This document shows, piece by piece, positions 51,349 to 61,205 of a stretch of 64,000 nt of DNA. Source of the stretch: Gilliamella sp. B3022 (GTDB lineage: Bacteria > Pseudomonadota > Gammaproteobacteria > Enterobacterales > Orbaceae); NCBI RefSeq assembly GCF_028751545.1, contig NZ_CP071867.1, positions 434,001-498,000 of the forward strand, given 5' to 3'. Each line of letters starts with the position of its first letter. Positions within the stretch are counted from its first letter, which is position 1. A model generated the notes under the pieces. That model was not told where the DNA came from, ran no database searches, and worked only from the letters and a program-made list of their open reading frames with translations. The position numbers and the translations under genes were made by a program.

Positions 51349-52446
51349 ATGATTAATATGAAACAAAATAACCATTGCTTTTATTTATCAGTCTTATTTA
51401 TTTTGATTATCTTATCAGTATCAACTGGCTGTCAAAGCAATTTAAATAAAAATACTAAACAAGATCAACAATACAGCGATGGTAAGTTGCTCTTACCTTT
51501 TAATGTATCACCTACCCATTTGAGTTATCCTGTTAACATATCCGATTATGTTATTCAGATTGCAAAGATTGAATCTTCATCCCCGGAGTTGTATCGTCAA
51601 AATGAACATATTTATACCGCTATTAATAACTGGATTACTAACTTATTAGATTTCGATGAACTTCTTAAAGTCGGATTAAATAGTTATGGGTTGGCTGGAC
51701 AAGATGGCTATGGTAATGTACATTTCACTGGTTATTATACACCTGTCATCAAAGCAAGACATACCCCAACATTAGAATTCAAATATCCTATTTATAAAAT
51801 GCCAGCAATAACTAAAGGGCAATTGCCTAGCCGCGAACAAATTTATAATGGCGCATTAGCCGATAAAGGGTTGGAGATAGCTTACAGTAACTCTCTAATG
51901 GACAACTTTATTATGGAAGTTCAGGGAAGTGCTTATATTGATTTTGAAGATGGCAATCCTTTAGTATTTTTCAGTTATGCGGGTAAAAATGGTTATAGCT
52001 ACTCAAGTATTGGGCAATTGTTAGTAAAACAAGGTGAAATAAAAAAAGAAGAATTGTCAATGCAAGCAATAAAAGATTGGTCTGAAAATAAAAGCGAAGA
52101 AAATCTTAAAAAATTACTGATTCAAAATCGTTCTTTTGTATTTTTTGAACCAAAATATAATGCAGAAGTAAAAGGTGCAGCATCCATCCCCTTAATTGCA
52201 AATGCATCGGTTGCTTCTGATAAGACATTAATTCCCATTGGCTCAGTGATATTAGCCGATGTTCCTCTTCTTGATCAAGATGGTCAGCATCGAGGTAAAA
52301 GAGAGACGCGATTAATGGTAGCACTAGATGTAGGGGGAGCTATAAAAGGTCAACACTTTGATCTTTATCTCGGGATTGGTGAAAAACCAGGCGCACTAGC
52401 TGGTTTTTACAATCACTATGGACGAGTATGGTTGATAAAACCTTAA
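51349..52446 (+). CDS. mltA: Membrane-bound lytic murein transglycosylase A
   Basis: Outer-membrane lipoprotein that cleaves peptidoglycan glycan strands. Signal peptide with a lipobox ending at the cysteine in VSTGCQ (about residue 28). The MltA domain contains VHFTGYYTPVIKA, MEVQGSAYIDF and the 3D domain with the catalytic aspartate in VALDVGGAIKGQHFD (about 320-334). Length 365, as in E. coli. Start may be ATG 51349 or ATG 51358. Followed by dcd after 70 bp. Confidence 0.93.
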   Translation: MINMKQNNHCFYLSVLFILIILSVSTGCQSNLNKNTKQDQQYSDGKLLLPFNVSPTHLSYPVNISDYVIQIAKIESSSPELYRQNEHIYTAINNWITNLLDFDELLKVGLNSYGLAGQDGYGNVHFTGYYTPVIKARHTPTLEFKYPIYKMPAITKGQLPSREQIYNGALADKGLEIAYSNSLMDNFIMEVQGSAYIDFEDGNPLVFFSYAGKNGYSYSSIGQLLVKQGEIKKEELSMQAIKDWSENKSEENLKKLLIQNRSFVFFEPKYNAEVKGAASIPLIANASVASDKTLIPIGSVILADVPLLDQDGQHRGKRETRLMVALDVGGAIKGQHFDLYLGIGEKPGALAGFYNHYGRVWLIKP

Positions 52447-52516
52447 TTTACGAACATCGACGACATTAAAAGAACCTGTTAGAATAAACTAATATAAGTT
52501 GCATTAAGGATAACTC

Positions 52517-53098
52517 ATGAGATTATGCGATCGAGATATCGAAACGTATTTACAAAATGGTAAATTAAAAATAACCCCTCAGCCCGCACAAAACTGCATC
52601 AATGGTGCAACTATTGATGTAAGATTAGGCAATAAATTTCGTACATTTAGGGAACATACTACACCTTATATTGATTTAAGCGGTCCTAAAGAACAAGTAT
52701 CTGCGGTTTTAGAAAAAGTGATGAGTGATGAAATTGTATTATCTGAAGGTGATGCATTTTACCTTCATCCTGGTGAGTTAGCATTAGCCGTGACTTTGGA
52801 ATCAGTTACAATTCCTAATGATTTAGTTGGCTGGTTAGATGGGCGCTCATCCCTTGCCAGACTTGGGCTTATGGTACACGTTACAGCCCATCGTATCGAT
52901 CCTGGCTGGCAAGGACAAATTGTGCTAGAGTTTTTTAATTCCGGAAAAATACCATTAGCTCTTAGACCAGGAATGACAATAGGAGCACTTAGCTTTGAAA
53001 CACTAACGGGTCCAGCAGCTAGACCGTATAATAGTAGACAAGATGCAAAATATAAAGATCAACATGGCGCAGTTGCTAGCCGTATTGATAAAGACTAA
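52517..53098 (+). CDS. dcd: dCTP deaminase
   Basis: Converts dCTP to dUTP for thymidylate synthesis; a homotrimer. The 193-residue sequence equals the E. coli length and has the signature [29 protein letters not shown] (residues about 105-133) with the catalytic glutamate in IVLEFFNSG (about 138). Upstream of asmA as in E. coli. Confidence 0.97.
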   Translation: MRLCDRDIETYLQNGKLKITPQPAQNCINGATIDVRLGNKFRTFREHTTPYIDLSGPKEQVSAVLEKVMSDEIVLSEGDAFYLHPGELALAVTLESVTIPNDLVGWLDGRSSLARLGLMVHVTAHRIDPGWQGQIVLEFFNSGKIPLALRPGMTIGALSFETLTGPAARPYNSRQDAKYKDQHGAVASRIDKD

Positions 53099-53134
53099 AT
53101 CACCCAGTAGTTTTTATTCTGAAGGAATATTAAC

Positions 53135-55027
53135 ATGATCAAAAAAATATTAGTTACTCTTTTAATTTTAATCCTACTTTCTGCCATTGGTATTGTATCT
53201 CTTATTGTTTTTGTTGATCCTAATAATTATAGAGGATTTATTTCTAATACCGTTAAAGATAAAACAGGTTATGAATTAACTATTGATGGTAATTTACGAT
53301 GGCACATTTGGCCACAAGTTAGCATATTAACTGATTCAGTTAAATTATCAGATATTGATGCCAAAAAACCAATTTTAACAGCAGATAATATGCGCCTTGA
53401 TGTAGAACTGTTTCCTTTATTTTCAAAAAAATTAACGGTCAAAAATGTTTTTATAAAATCCGCTATTATCAATATTACCGATGAAAGTAAAGGACAAGTT
53501 TACAAACATAAAGCTCAACAACAAACAACTACAGATGAAAATCAAACTTCCCAAACTAAGCAGCAAAAAGACTCATCAAAATGGGCATTCACTTTAAATA
53601 AACTTGAAGTGTCTGATAGCACTGTTGTTTTACAAAATAAAGACGATTTCATTAATTTTAGAAATATTAATCTTGCTATCACTCAAAAAACAGATAAAAA
53701 AATTGCCATTGATGTTAAAGGCAATATCGACCGTAACCAGCAAGATTTTTCCTATGTGGCTAATGCTGATGTCGATTTAGCTTTATTTCCAGAAAAAGCC
53801 ATAATTGATTTAAAGAAATTTAATTACATTTATAAAGGGATTGACCTTTCAGCCAAAGAATTGAAAGGCAATTTGAAAGGAGTAATTGATTATTATCACA
53901 ATTCAAAACAATTAATGAGTAAAGATTTATCTTTTTCTGCTAATGAAAATTATTTTTCAGGCTCTTTTAATGCAAATTTTGATAAAAAACCTTATATAGA
54001 TTTAACGATAGCGAGTAATGAATTAAATTTCACACCTTTTATACAGAAAGACAAAGATAAAAAAACAAATCAAAACATTACAATACAACAAACTCCGCCC
54101 GTTGTATCTAATGTTATAAATGTCGATAATGAACTAAACTTCCTTAATAATTTTAATGCTAAAGCAAAATTAGACATTAAAAAATTAAATGTTAATAATA
54201 TGATATTCAATAATATCAATGTTGCTTTAGTCAATAATGATGGAGTAGCAACAATTCAAAATATCAGTGCTGACTTCGCCAAAGGGCACATAGCTGCTAC
54301 CGGTATGGCAAATGGTAAACAAAAATATACTCAAATCAAGTTAATTCCAAAAATTAGTAATATTGATCTCAATACATTCTTCAACCAGATGGAAACACCA
54401 AATGATTTAGAAGGATTATTTAATGCGAACGGAGATATAGAGCTAAGTACATTATCCGCAAATAAATTATTAGAAAGCTTAAAAGGTAACTTATCAATCA
54501 ATATATCCAACGCAAAATTAAACAAAATTAATATCAATAATATTATTGAAAATGCTGCAACTAAATATATCAAAGATGTTTCATCAACTGAAAATCTGAA
54601 AAATTATACAGAATTTTCTAAAATCAGTACGACTGCCTATTTCAATAAAGGGGATCTAGAATTAACAACATTGAATGCGCTTTCACCAACCCTTGAAGTG
54701 GTTGAAGGCTCAGGCAGAGTTGGTATGATTCAAAAAGATCTCGATATTAACATGAATGTTAAAATTCTTGGTGGATGGAACGGAAAAAGCGAAACTATTG
54801 CAAAGCTACAAAAGCTAGTAATACCAATGCATATTTATGGGGAATTTTCAAAACTTCATTATCAGCTTGATTTAGGTCAAGTGATTAAAGATATTTTTAA
54901 TGATAAGTTACAAGAAAGTTTAGATAAATTTCGCAATAAACTAGAGAATCGAAATTCAAAAGATGACTCGAAATCGAATTCAAAGCAAAAAGCCGTCGAT
55001 ATGTTAGAAAATCTATTGAGTAAATAA
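53135..55027 (+). CDS. asmA: AsmA family protein (outer-membrane biogenesis)
   Basis: Large periplasmic protein of 630 residues (E. coli 617) anchored by one N-terminal helix (residues 5-27). The N-terminal AsmA domain (VDPNNYRGFISNTVKDKTGYELTIDGNLRW) belongs to the repeating-beta-groove bridge proteins thought to move lipids to the outer membrane. The C-terminal AsmA_2 part (about 430-580) ends in a lysine/serine-rich tail. Directly follows dcd. The related yhdP, expected between rng and tldD, is missing from its usual place. Confidence 0.92.
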   Translation: MIKKILVTLLILILLSAIGIVSLIVFVDPNNYRGFISNTVKDKTGYELTIDGNLRWHIWPQVSILTDSVKLSDIDAKKPILTADNMRLDVELFPLFSKKLTVKNVFIKSAIINITDESKGQVYKHKAQQQTTTDENQTSQTKQQKDSSKWAFTLNKLEVSDSTVVLQNKDDFINFRNINLAITQKTDKKIAIDVKGNIDRNQQDFSYVANADVDLALFPEKAIIDLKKFNYIYKGIDLSAKELKGNLKGVIDYYHNSKQLMSKDLSFSANENYFSGSFNANFDKKPYIDLTIASNELNFTPFIQKDKDKKTNQNITIQQTPPVVSNVINVDNELNFLNNFNAKAKLDIKKLNVNNMIFNNINVALVNNDGVATIQNISADFAKGHIAATGMANGKQKYTQIKLIPKISNIDLNTFFNQMETPNDLEGLFNANGDIELSTLSANKLLESLKGNLSINISNAKLNKININNIIENAATKYIKDVSSTENLKNYTEFSKISTTAYFNKGDLELTTLNALSPTLEVVEGSGRVGMIQKDLDINMNVKILGGWNGKSETIAKLQKLVIPMHIYGEFSKLHYQLDLGQVIKDIFNDKLQESLDKFRNKLENRNSKDDSKSNSKQKAVDMLENLLSK

Positions 55028-55054
55028 TAAGATAAATTAATTAATCAATATAAT

Positions 55055-55083
55055 AAAAAAGGTGAGTTAAACTCACCTTTTTT
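55055..55083. terminator. Strong bidirectional terminator asmA / hslU
   Basis: AAAAAAGGTGAGT-TAA-ACTCACCTTTTTT, a long stem with A-run and T-run, between convergent genes. Confidence 0.92.
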
Positions 55084-55110
55084 ATTGTTAGTACCGTTTT
55101 ACTCTATTTA

Positions 55111-56439
55111 CTATAGAATAAACTTACTAAGATCCTCATCCGCCACAAGTTTATCTAAATGGTCACTTACATATTTAGCATCAATAGTAACTGTTTTACC
55201 ACTAAGTTCACTTGCATCAAATGAGACTTCTTCCATTAGACGTTCAAGAACAGTATGCAATCTACGAGCACCAATATTTTCATTTTGCTCATTTACTTGC
55301 CAGGCTGACTCAGCAATTTTACGAATACCATCAGGAGTGAAGTCAATATTAACACCTTCAGTTGCCATTAACGCTTTATATTGAACAGTTAATGATGCAT
55401 TAGGTTCAGTTAAAATTCTTTCGAAATCTTCGCTTGTTAATGCTTGTAATTCAACTCGAATTGGTAAACGTCCTTGAAGCTCGGGAATTAAGTCTGATGG
55501 ATTTGCTGTTTGGAATGCACCAGAAGCGATAAATAAAATATGATCGGTTTTTACCGAACCATGCTTAGTTGAAACAGTACAACCTTCAACAAGTGGTAAT
55601 AAATCACGCTGAACACCTTCACGCGAAACATCTGGCCCAGAAGAATTACCTCTTTTACACACTTTATCGATTTCATCGATAAACACAATACCATTTTGTT
55701 CAACAGCTTCAATTGCTTCATGCTTAAGATCATCAGGATTAACCAATTTTGCTGCTTCTTCTTCAATGAGCTGTTTGAAAGCATCTTTTATCTTCATTTT
55801 ACGAGCTTTTGTTTTTTGACCGCCTAAATTTTGAAACATTGATTGGAGTTGGCTGGTCATCTCTTCCATACCCGGTGGCGCCATAATTTCAACACCAATA
55901 TTAACACCAGCTACTTCAATTTCAATTTCTTTATCGTCAAGTGCGCCTTCTCGTAATTTTTTTCTAAATGCTTGCCGAGCTGTTGAATCATTATTATTTT
56001 CAACTTGTCCCCAACCATCTTTAGCCGGTGGTACAAGTACATCTAAAATACGCTCTTCAGCTAGTTCTTGAGCTCTGTTACGATTTCTTTCAATAGTTTC
56101 TTGTCGAATCATCTTAACAGCAGAGTCTGTTAGATCTCGAATAATTGAGTCTACTTCTTTTCCTACATAACCAACTTCAGTAAATTTTGTCGCTTCTACT
56201 TTAATGAACGGAGCTCTAGCAAGTTTAGCTAATCTTCTTGCAATCTCTGTTTTACCAACACCCGTTGGTCCTATCATAAGAATATTTTTCGGTGTGACTT
56301 CATGACGTAATGCTTCATCAAGTTGCATACGACGCCAGCGATTACGTAAAGCAATTGCAACAGAACGTTTTGCTTTATCTTGTCCTATAATATGTTGGTT
56401 TAATTCGCTTACAATTTCGCGAGGAGTCATTTCAGACAT
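55111..56439 (-). CDS. hslU: HslU (ClpY), ATPase of the HslUV protease
   Basis: AAA+ unfoldase of 442 residues (E. coli 443). Walker A GPTGVGKT (57-64), Walker B VFIDEIDK (about 250-257), the intermediate domain (about 110-240) and the C-terminal tail ending LSKFIL that docks into HslV are all present. Cotranscribed with hslV, 27 bp upstream. Confidence 0.97.
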   Translation of the reverse strand: MSEMTPREIVSELNQHIIGQDKAKRSVAIALRNRWRRMQLDEALRHEVTPKNILMIGPTGVGKTEIARRLAKLARAPFIKVEATKFTEVGYVGKEVDSIIRDLTDSAVKMIRQETIERNRNRAQELAEERILDVLVPPAKDGWGQVENNNDSTARQAFRKKLREGALDDKEIEIEVAGVNIGVEIMAPPGMEEMTSQLQSMFQNLGGQKTKARKMKIKDAFKQLIEEEAAKLVNPDDLKHEAIEAVEQNGIVFIDEIDKVCKRGNSSGPDVSREGVQRDLLPLVEGCTVSTKHGSVKTDHILFIASGAFQTANPSDLIPELQGRLPIRVELQALTSEDFERILTEPNASLTVQYKALMATEGVNIDFTPDGIRKIAESAWQVNEQNENIGARRLHTVLERLMEEVSFDASELSGKTVTIDAKYVSDHLDKLVADEDLSKFIL

Positions 56440-56466
56440 AATAGTATTTCTCTTAAATCAGTTTAA

Positions 56467-56994
56467 TTAGTAATTGAGCTCTTCAATAGTTTGGAAGTTA
56501 TTGGTGTAAACACAAATGTCACCAGCTATTGATAGAGATTTTTGTACGATATCATGTGCAGATAATGATGTATTATCTAATAAAGCCCTTGCAGCTGATT
56601 GAGCGTAAGGTCCACCCGAACCAATGGCAATAAGATCATCTTCTGGTTGTATAACATCACCAGTACCTGTAATAATCAGTGAGGCACTTTCATCAGCAAC
56701 AGCAAGTAATGCTTCTAATTTGCGTAACATTCTGTCTGTACGCCAATCTTTGGCTAATTCGACAGCGGCCTTAGTTAAATGGCCTTGGTGCATTTCAAGT
56801 TTACGTTCAAATAACTCAAAAAGTGTAAAAGCATCGGCAGTACCACCAGCAAAACCCGCAATTACTTTATTATTATATAAACGACGAACTTTACGTGCAT
56901 TACCTTTCATTATAATGCGTTCACCAAGTGTAACTTGACCATCACCACCAATAACCACTTGCCCTTCACGGCGAACACTGACTATTGTTGTCAT
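56467..56994 (-). CDS. hslV: HslV (ClpQ), proteolytic subunit of HslUV
   Basis: Threonine peptidase of 175 residues. The catalytic threonine follows the initiator methionine ([11 protein letters not shown]), and the proteasome-beta-like core shows [23 protein letters not shown] and [13 protein letters not shown]. In E. coli ftsN precedes hslV; here the tol operon lies upstream on the same strand, separated by a hairpin. Confidence 0.97.
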   Translation of the reverse strand: MTTIVSVRREGQVVIGGDGQVTLGERIIMKGNARKVRRLYNNKVIAGFAGGTADAFTLFELFERKLEMHQGHLTKAAVELAKDWRTDRMLRKLEALLAVADESASLIITGTGDVIQPEDDLIAIGSGGPYAQSAARALLDNTSLSAHDIVQKSLSIAGDICVYTNNFQTIEELNY

Positions 56995-57065
56995 ATTCTG
57001 CTCCTTCTCTTACTTTAAATAACTAAATTTGGAATGAATAGAACATATATGAGGACGAATAATTG

Positions 57066-57099
57066 ATTTTCAACATCTCTATTAAAAGATGTTGAAAAT
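57066..57099 (-). terminator. Terminator-like inverted repeat ending the tol operon
   Basis: Perfect 13-bp stem (ATTTTCAACATCT / AGATGTTGAAAAT) with an 8-nt loop, between tolA and hslV. It suggests that the tol transcript stops after tolA. Confidence 0.6.
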
Positions 57100-57156
57100 T
57101 TATTTCCATTAAGAATGCCTTAAATCAAAACATTTTTGATACAAATAATTTCAATA

Positions 57157-58221
57157 TCATTTTGGTTGGAATTCAACAATCATTTTTTTTACTTTATCAT
57201 ATAGCCCAATTGCTGGTTTTGGTATTGTTGCAAGTTTAGTAGCAGCAACCGCTTCACGACATAAAGCATCATCACCTCCACTAGCGGCAACATTAAGTAA
57301 CAGCCCATCCGGCGCTATTTGAATTTGTAAAACACAACTTTTGCCACTATAAACGTTAGCTGGGTTTATAAATTTATTACTTATAGCATTTGTCACTAAT
57401 GCTTTGTATTTAGCTAGTTCATCATCGGATGAACCTCTACGGCTTGCCGCTGCTCCACTTAGATTACTTGGAGAATTTGGAGAGCCAGAAGTCAGCCCGC
57501 CTAATAGATCATTAAGCGCTTTATCTTTTTTAGCCTGTTCTGCCTTCTGTCTTGCTTTTTCCGCGGCTGCCCTTTCTGCTGCCGCTTTCTCAGCTGCCGC
57601 TTTTTCCGCGGCTGCCCTTTCTACTGCCGCTTTCTCTGCCGCCGCTTTTTCCGCGGCTGCCCTTTCTACTGCCGCTTTCTCTGCCGCCGCTTTTTCCGCG
57701 GCTGCTCTTTCCGCGGCTGCTCTTTCTGCTGCTGCTCTTTCTGCTGCTGCTCTTTCTGCTGCTGCTCTTTCCGCGGCTGCTTTTTCCGCGGCTGCTCTTT
57801 CTGCTGCTGCTCTTTCTGCTGCCGCTTTCTCTGCTGCCGCTTTTTCCGCGGCTATCCTTTCTGCTTCTTGTTGTTTTAATTGCTCAGCAATTTTAATCCG
57901 TTCTTTCGTTAAGTCTTTTAAATATTGTTGTTCAGCAAGTTGTTTTTCTTGTAATTCTTTAGCTTGATCTGCTACCTGCTGTTCTCTTTTTTTATCAGCT
58001 TGTTGCTGGCTCTCTTTTGTTTTTAAATGTCGCTGATGTTGATCACTCATAACAGAAGGATCGATCATAATAGCATCTATACTATTACCAGTCTCTTTAC
58101 CATAATCTACACTATCTTTTTCTTGCATAGCTTGATAACCAAGAATAATAATTAATATTAAATGTAATATAATCGATATTATAATTGGGATACTTAATTT
58201 TGAATTTCTCATATAAGACAT
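57157..58221 (-). CDS. tolA: TolA, trans-periplasmic energy-transducing protein
   Basis: Links the TolQR motor to TolB-Pal during envelope constriction; 354 residues (E. coli 421). One membrane helix (about 8-29) with the conserved SxxxH in SIILHLILII; domain II is a long charged helix with AAAEK/AAAER repeats (about 121-223); domain III (about 250-354) keeps the two cysteines in GKSCVLQIQIAPDG and DALCREAV. The sequence is unmistakable despite the repeats. Normally followed by tolB and pal, but here by a terminator and hslV. Confidence 0.95.
   Translation of the reverse strand: MSYMRNSKLSIPIIISIILHLILIIILGYQAMQEKDSVDYGKETGNSIDAIMIDPSVMSDQHQRHLKTKESQQQADKKREQQVADQAKELQEKQLAEQQYLKDLTKERIKIAEQLKQQEAERIAAEKAAAEKAAAERAAAERAAAEKAAAERAAAERAAAERAAAERAAAERAAAEKAAAEKAAVERAAAEKAAAEKAAVERAAAEKAAAEKAAAERAAAEKARQKAEQAKKDKALNDLLGGLTSGSPNSPSNLSGAAASRRGSSDDELAKYKALVTNAISNKFINPANVYSGKSCVLQIQIAPDGLLLNVAASGGDDALCREAVAATKLATIPKPAIGLYDKVKKMIVEFQPK
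57555..57860. repeat. Tandem 15-bp repeats inside tolA
   Basis: About twenty imperfect copies of a 15-bp unit encoding AAAEK, AAAER or AAVER. The codons alternate between near-identical variants, so unequal recombination or slippage could change the copy number in frame. Confidence 0.9.
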
Positions 58222-58253
58222 TGCTGATATTTTTTATGTATTATTATGCTTAG

Positions 58254-58673
58254 TTAAATTGGTTGAGTCATCAAGCCAACTGATTTAACGCCTGCGGATT
58301 GCAATAAATTTAACGCTTTTATAATTTCTTCGTAAGGAACATTCTTAGCACCACCAACTAAAAAAACAGCTTTTTCATTTATTGAAATTTGATGTTTTAC
58401 CTCAGCAATAATTTGCTCCTGAGGTAAATCTGATTGACGAGTTTGATCAATAATGAGAGCATATACACCAATACCAGATACTTCAATGATTATTGGTTTA
58501 TTATCAGCAGGAGATACTGTTTTTGATTCTGATGCTTCAGGTAAATCTACCTCAACACTTTGGCTTATAATTGGCGCTGTGGCCATAAAAATAAGCACCA
58601 ACACTAATAATACATCAAGCAAAGGAACTATATTGATTTCAGATTTAGTTGAATATCGTGAACGTCTACTCAT
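58254..58673 (-). CDS. tolR: TolR, Tol-Pal motor subunit
   Basis: Inner-membrane protein of 139 residues (ExbD/TolR family). One helix (about 17-37) carries the essential proton-relay aspartate in NIVPLLDVLLVLVLIFM; the periplasmic domain has the peptidoglycan-binding region. Follows tolQ after 2 bp. Confidence 0.96.
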   Translation of the reverse strand: MSRRSRYSTKSEINIVPLLDVLLVLVLIFMATAPIISQSVEVDLPEASESKTVSPADNKPIIIEVSGIGVYALIIDQTRQSDLPQEQIIAEVKHQISINEKAVFLVGGAKNVPYEEIIKALNLLQSAGVKSVGLMTQPI

Positions 58674-58675
58674 AA

Positions 58676-59356
58676 TTATTTCCTAACAGCTACAGCTTGA
58701 CGTTGTAAAATAGCTGAAAATTCATCAATAAAATTAAGGTAACTCTGTTCAATTCGGCTTACACGTAATGTTAAACGATTATAAGCAAGAACAGCTGGAA
58801 TAGCAGCAAATAAACCAATCGCCGTTGCAATTAAAGCTTCAGCAATCCCTGGTGCAACCATTTGCAATGTTGCCTGTTTTACTGCCCCTAAAGAGATAAA
58901 TGCATGCATAATTCCCCATACAGTACCAAATAAGCCAATATAAGGACTAATTGAACCTACAGTACCTAAAAAAGGAATATGTAATTCTAAATTATCGAGT
59001 TCACGATTCATTGCCAAACGCATAGAGCGAGATGCGCCATCTAATGCAGCTTCAGGCATATTAGGATTAATTTGGTAAAGACGAGAGAATTCTTTGAAAC
59101 CTGAATAAAAAATATGTTCTGTACCACTAATGTCTTCTTTATGGTATTTTGCTTTATCAAACAAAATATTCAACTCTTCAGATGCCCAGAAACAATTTTC
59201 GAATTGATCAATTTGCTTTTTAGCTTTTCCTAGAATTTTACTGCGTTGGAATATAATAGCCCAAGACATTACAGAAAATGTTAGTAATAATAACATAACA
59301 CCTTGTACCAAAAGTCCTGCCTGTAAAAATAGATCAATAATATTCAAATTTTCCAC
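58676..59356 (-). CDS. tolQ: TolQ, Tol-Pal motor subunit
   Basis: Polytopic proton-channel subunit of 226 residues (ExbB/TolQ/MotA family) with three helices. Conserved [20 protein letters not shown] (about residues 137-156) and [19 protein letters not shown] (about 170-188). Directly adjoins ybgC upstream, with adjacent stop and start codons. Confidence 0.96.
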   Translation of the reverse strand: MENLNIIDLFLQAGLLVQGVMLLLLTFSVMSWAIIFQRSKILGKAKKQIDQFENCFWASEELNILFDKAKYHKEDISGTEHIFYSGFKEFSRLYQINPNMPEAALDGASRSMRLAMNRELDNLELHIPFLGTVGSISPYIGLFGTVWGIMHAFISLGAVKQATLQMVAPGIAEALIATAIGLFAAIPAVLAYNRLTLRVSRIEQSYLNFIDEFSAILQRQAVAVRK

Positions 59357-59752
59357 TTAAATAAACTCCAAAACTAATAACTTTGGAAGCGCACATGGCT
59401 TCATTTTAGTCATATTAACACAAGCAATAACTACATCAGCATTGCTGATAATTTGCTTATTCTGATTTAATATAGTCTGTTTAAAAATAATAGACGCCTT
59501 ACGAATTTGCTCAACCTGAGTGCTGATAGTTAGCATGTCATCTAAACGGGCTGGAAAGTCGTAGCTAATATCCATCTTTTTAACAACAAATGCAATACCT
59601 TCTTGTAGCAACTTATGTTGATTAATATCAAGCTGTCTTAGCATCTCTGTCCTAGCGCGTTCATAAAAAGCAAGATACCGAGCATGGTAGACAACTCCGC
59701 CAGCATCTGTGTCTTCATAATAAACCCTTGCATTCCAATTGAATTGTTTCAT
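59357..59752 (-). CDS. ybgC: Acyl-CoA thioesterase YbgC
   Basis: Hotdog-fold thioesterase of the 4-hydroxybenzoyl-CoA type, 131 residues, active on acyl-CoA thioesters and associated with the Tol-Pal system. The catalytic aspartate is in YYEDTDAGGVVYHARYLAFYERARTEML (residues 12-39). First gene of ybgC-tolQRA, as in E. coli. Confidence 0.94.
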   Translation of the reverse strand: MKQFNWNARVYYEDTDAGGVVYHARYLAFYERARTEMLRQLDINQHKLLQEGIAFVVKKMDISYDFPARLDDMLTISTQVEQIRKASIIFKQTILNQNKQIISNADVVIACVNMTKMKPCALPKLLVLEFI

Positions 59753-59885
59753 ATTCTAAAATCTGATTTCAAAAAAATTAGCAATATTATATTTGAAAAT
59801 AAAATTCGCACACTATGATATAAAAATAGTTAAATGAAAACAATTATCATTTGTAAATTATTTATCACATTTCAGACTAATAATC

Positions 59886-59910
59886 AAAAAGGTGACAATT
59901 TGCCACCTTT
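59886..59910 (-). terminator. Terminator of the cydABX operon
   Basis: Stem AAAGGTG / CACCTTT with a following T5 run on the minus strand, about 25 bp after cydX. Confidence 0.8.
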
Positions 59911-59934
59911 ATATTTATTTTTCTGTATACTTCG

Positions 59935-60042
59935 CTATTTGTTCGTTTCTTTTTCATTACTAGAATTCTCAACCCAAAGTCCAGTAACAACAGCAAGCAT
60001 GCAAGTTGCAATGACTCCAACTAACCATAAGATATAATACAT
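59935..60042 (-). CDS. cydX: Cytochrome bd oxidase small subunit CydX
   Basis: A 35-residue single-helix protein read from ATG 60040-60042 to TAG 59935-59937, 9 bp after cydB. The start MYYILWLVG and the centre ...VTGLWVENS match the CydX/CbdX pattern (E. coli MWYFAWILG..., 37 residues), including the conserved tryptophan and glutamate. CydX stabilises the haems of the CydAB complex. An AAGGATTAAT sequence before ATG serves as ribosome-binding site. Confidence 0.9.
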   Translation of the reverse strand: MYYILWLVGVIATCMLAVVTGLWVENSSNEKETNK

Positions 60043-60051
60043 AATTAATCC

Positions 60052-61188
60052 TTAATAAAGTGAATGTTTATTATTTTCAATATGATTTTTATCTAACCGC
60101 CCAAACATTTTTATATAACACCATGATGTATAGAAAAGAATGATTGGTAAGAATATTGCCACTACACCCAACATTATATTCAGGGTTAATTGACTAGAAC
60201 TTGCGTCCCAAATTGTTAAACTAGCATTTGGCATAATGCTTGATGGAATAACAAATGGAAATGTTGCAATACCATATGTAAATAATACACAAGTAATAGT
60301 TAATGAAGATGATAAAAATACTAACCCATTTTTATTCAAACTAGAACAAAAAATGGTAAACAAGGGCAACAATACTCCTAACGCAGGTACTACCCATAAA
60401 ATAGGATAATTCATGTAATTTTTTAGCCAAGAAACATCTGTTGATACAGTTTTATTTAACGGGTTAGAAACACCGTTATAATCAATTATACTAGTAATTT
60501 CATAACCATGAATGCCAAAAATAACCCAAACACCAGCCAATACGAATGCAATTAACATAATTAAACTTGCCACTTGGGTTGCTTTTCTAGCTCTAAGATA
60601 AAGTTCTCCAGAAGTCTTCATTTGTAACCAAGCACCACCATGGGCAACCATAAGCATTAAGCTGACAATACCCGCTAATAATGCAAATGGATTAAGTAGA
60701 CCAAAAAAAGAGCCTTCATAAAAGGCACGATAAGAATTATCAAATCTAAATGGCACACCCTCTAATAAGTTTCCAAACGCTACCCCAAACACAAGTGCGG
60801 GAACAAAGCTTCCTAAGAAAATAGCAATATCCCACATATTCCGCCATTTAGTATTTTCTAGCTTACTACGGTAATCAAATCCAATTGGTCTAAAAAATAA
60901 TGCACATAGCACTAAAATCATTGCGATATAAAAACCAGAAAAGGATACAGCATAAGCCATAGGCCAAGCAGCAAAGATACCTGCCCCACCGGTAATTAAC
61001 CAAACTTGGTTACCATCCCAATGAGGGGCAATTGCGTTTATCATTATACGACGTTCAGTATCGGTTTTTCCGATAAAAGGTAATAAAATACCAACGCCCA
61101 TATCAAAACCATCAGTGACAACAAAAGCGATTAAAACAACACTAATCAACAGCCACCAGATGATGCGTACAATTTCGTAATCAATCAT
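60052..61188 (-). CDS. cydB: Cytochrome bd-I ubiquinol oxidase subunit II
   Basis: Integral membrane subunit of 378 residues (E. coli 379) with eight or nine helices. Family features: VTDGFDMGVGILLPF (residues about 24-38), HWDGNQVWLITGGAGIFAAWP (about 56-76) and FRPIGFDYRSK. It lies 17 bp after cydA. Confidence 0.97.
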   Translation of the reverse strand: MIDYEIVRIIWWLLISVVLIAFVVTDGFDMGVGILLPFIGKTDTERRIMINAIAPHWDGNQVWLITGGAGIFAAWPMAYAVSFSGFYIAMILVLCALFFRPIGFDYRSKLENTKWRNMWDIAIFLGSFVPALVFGVAFGNLLEGVPFRFDNSYRAFYEGSFFGLLNPFALLAGIVSLMLMVAHGGAWLQMKTSGELYLRARKATQVASLIMLIAFVLAGVWVIFGIHGYEITSIIDYNGVSNPLNKTVSTDVSWLKNYMNYPILWVVPALGVLLPLFTIFCSSLNKNGLVFLSSSLTITCVLFTYGIATFPFVIPSSIMPNASLTIWDASSSQLTLNIMLGVVAIFLPIILFYTSWCYIKMFGRLDKNHIENNKHSLY

Positions 61189-61205
61189 TGTATAACTCCC
61201 TATGC

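Noticed and set aside
55085-55384. Plus-strand frame opposite the hslU end
   Set aside because: Antisense to a highly conserved gene, no independent signals.
57541-57860. CRISPR-like repeat array
   Set aside because: Repeats are contiguous, in frame and encode the TolA helix; there are no spacers.
57404-57967. Long plus-strand open frame rich in Ala/Ser opposite tolA
   Set aside because: It exists only because the tolA repeat is free of stops on the other strand; no start signal or homology.
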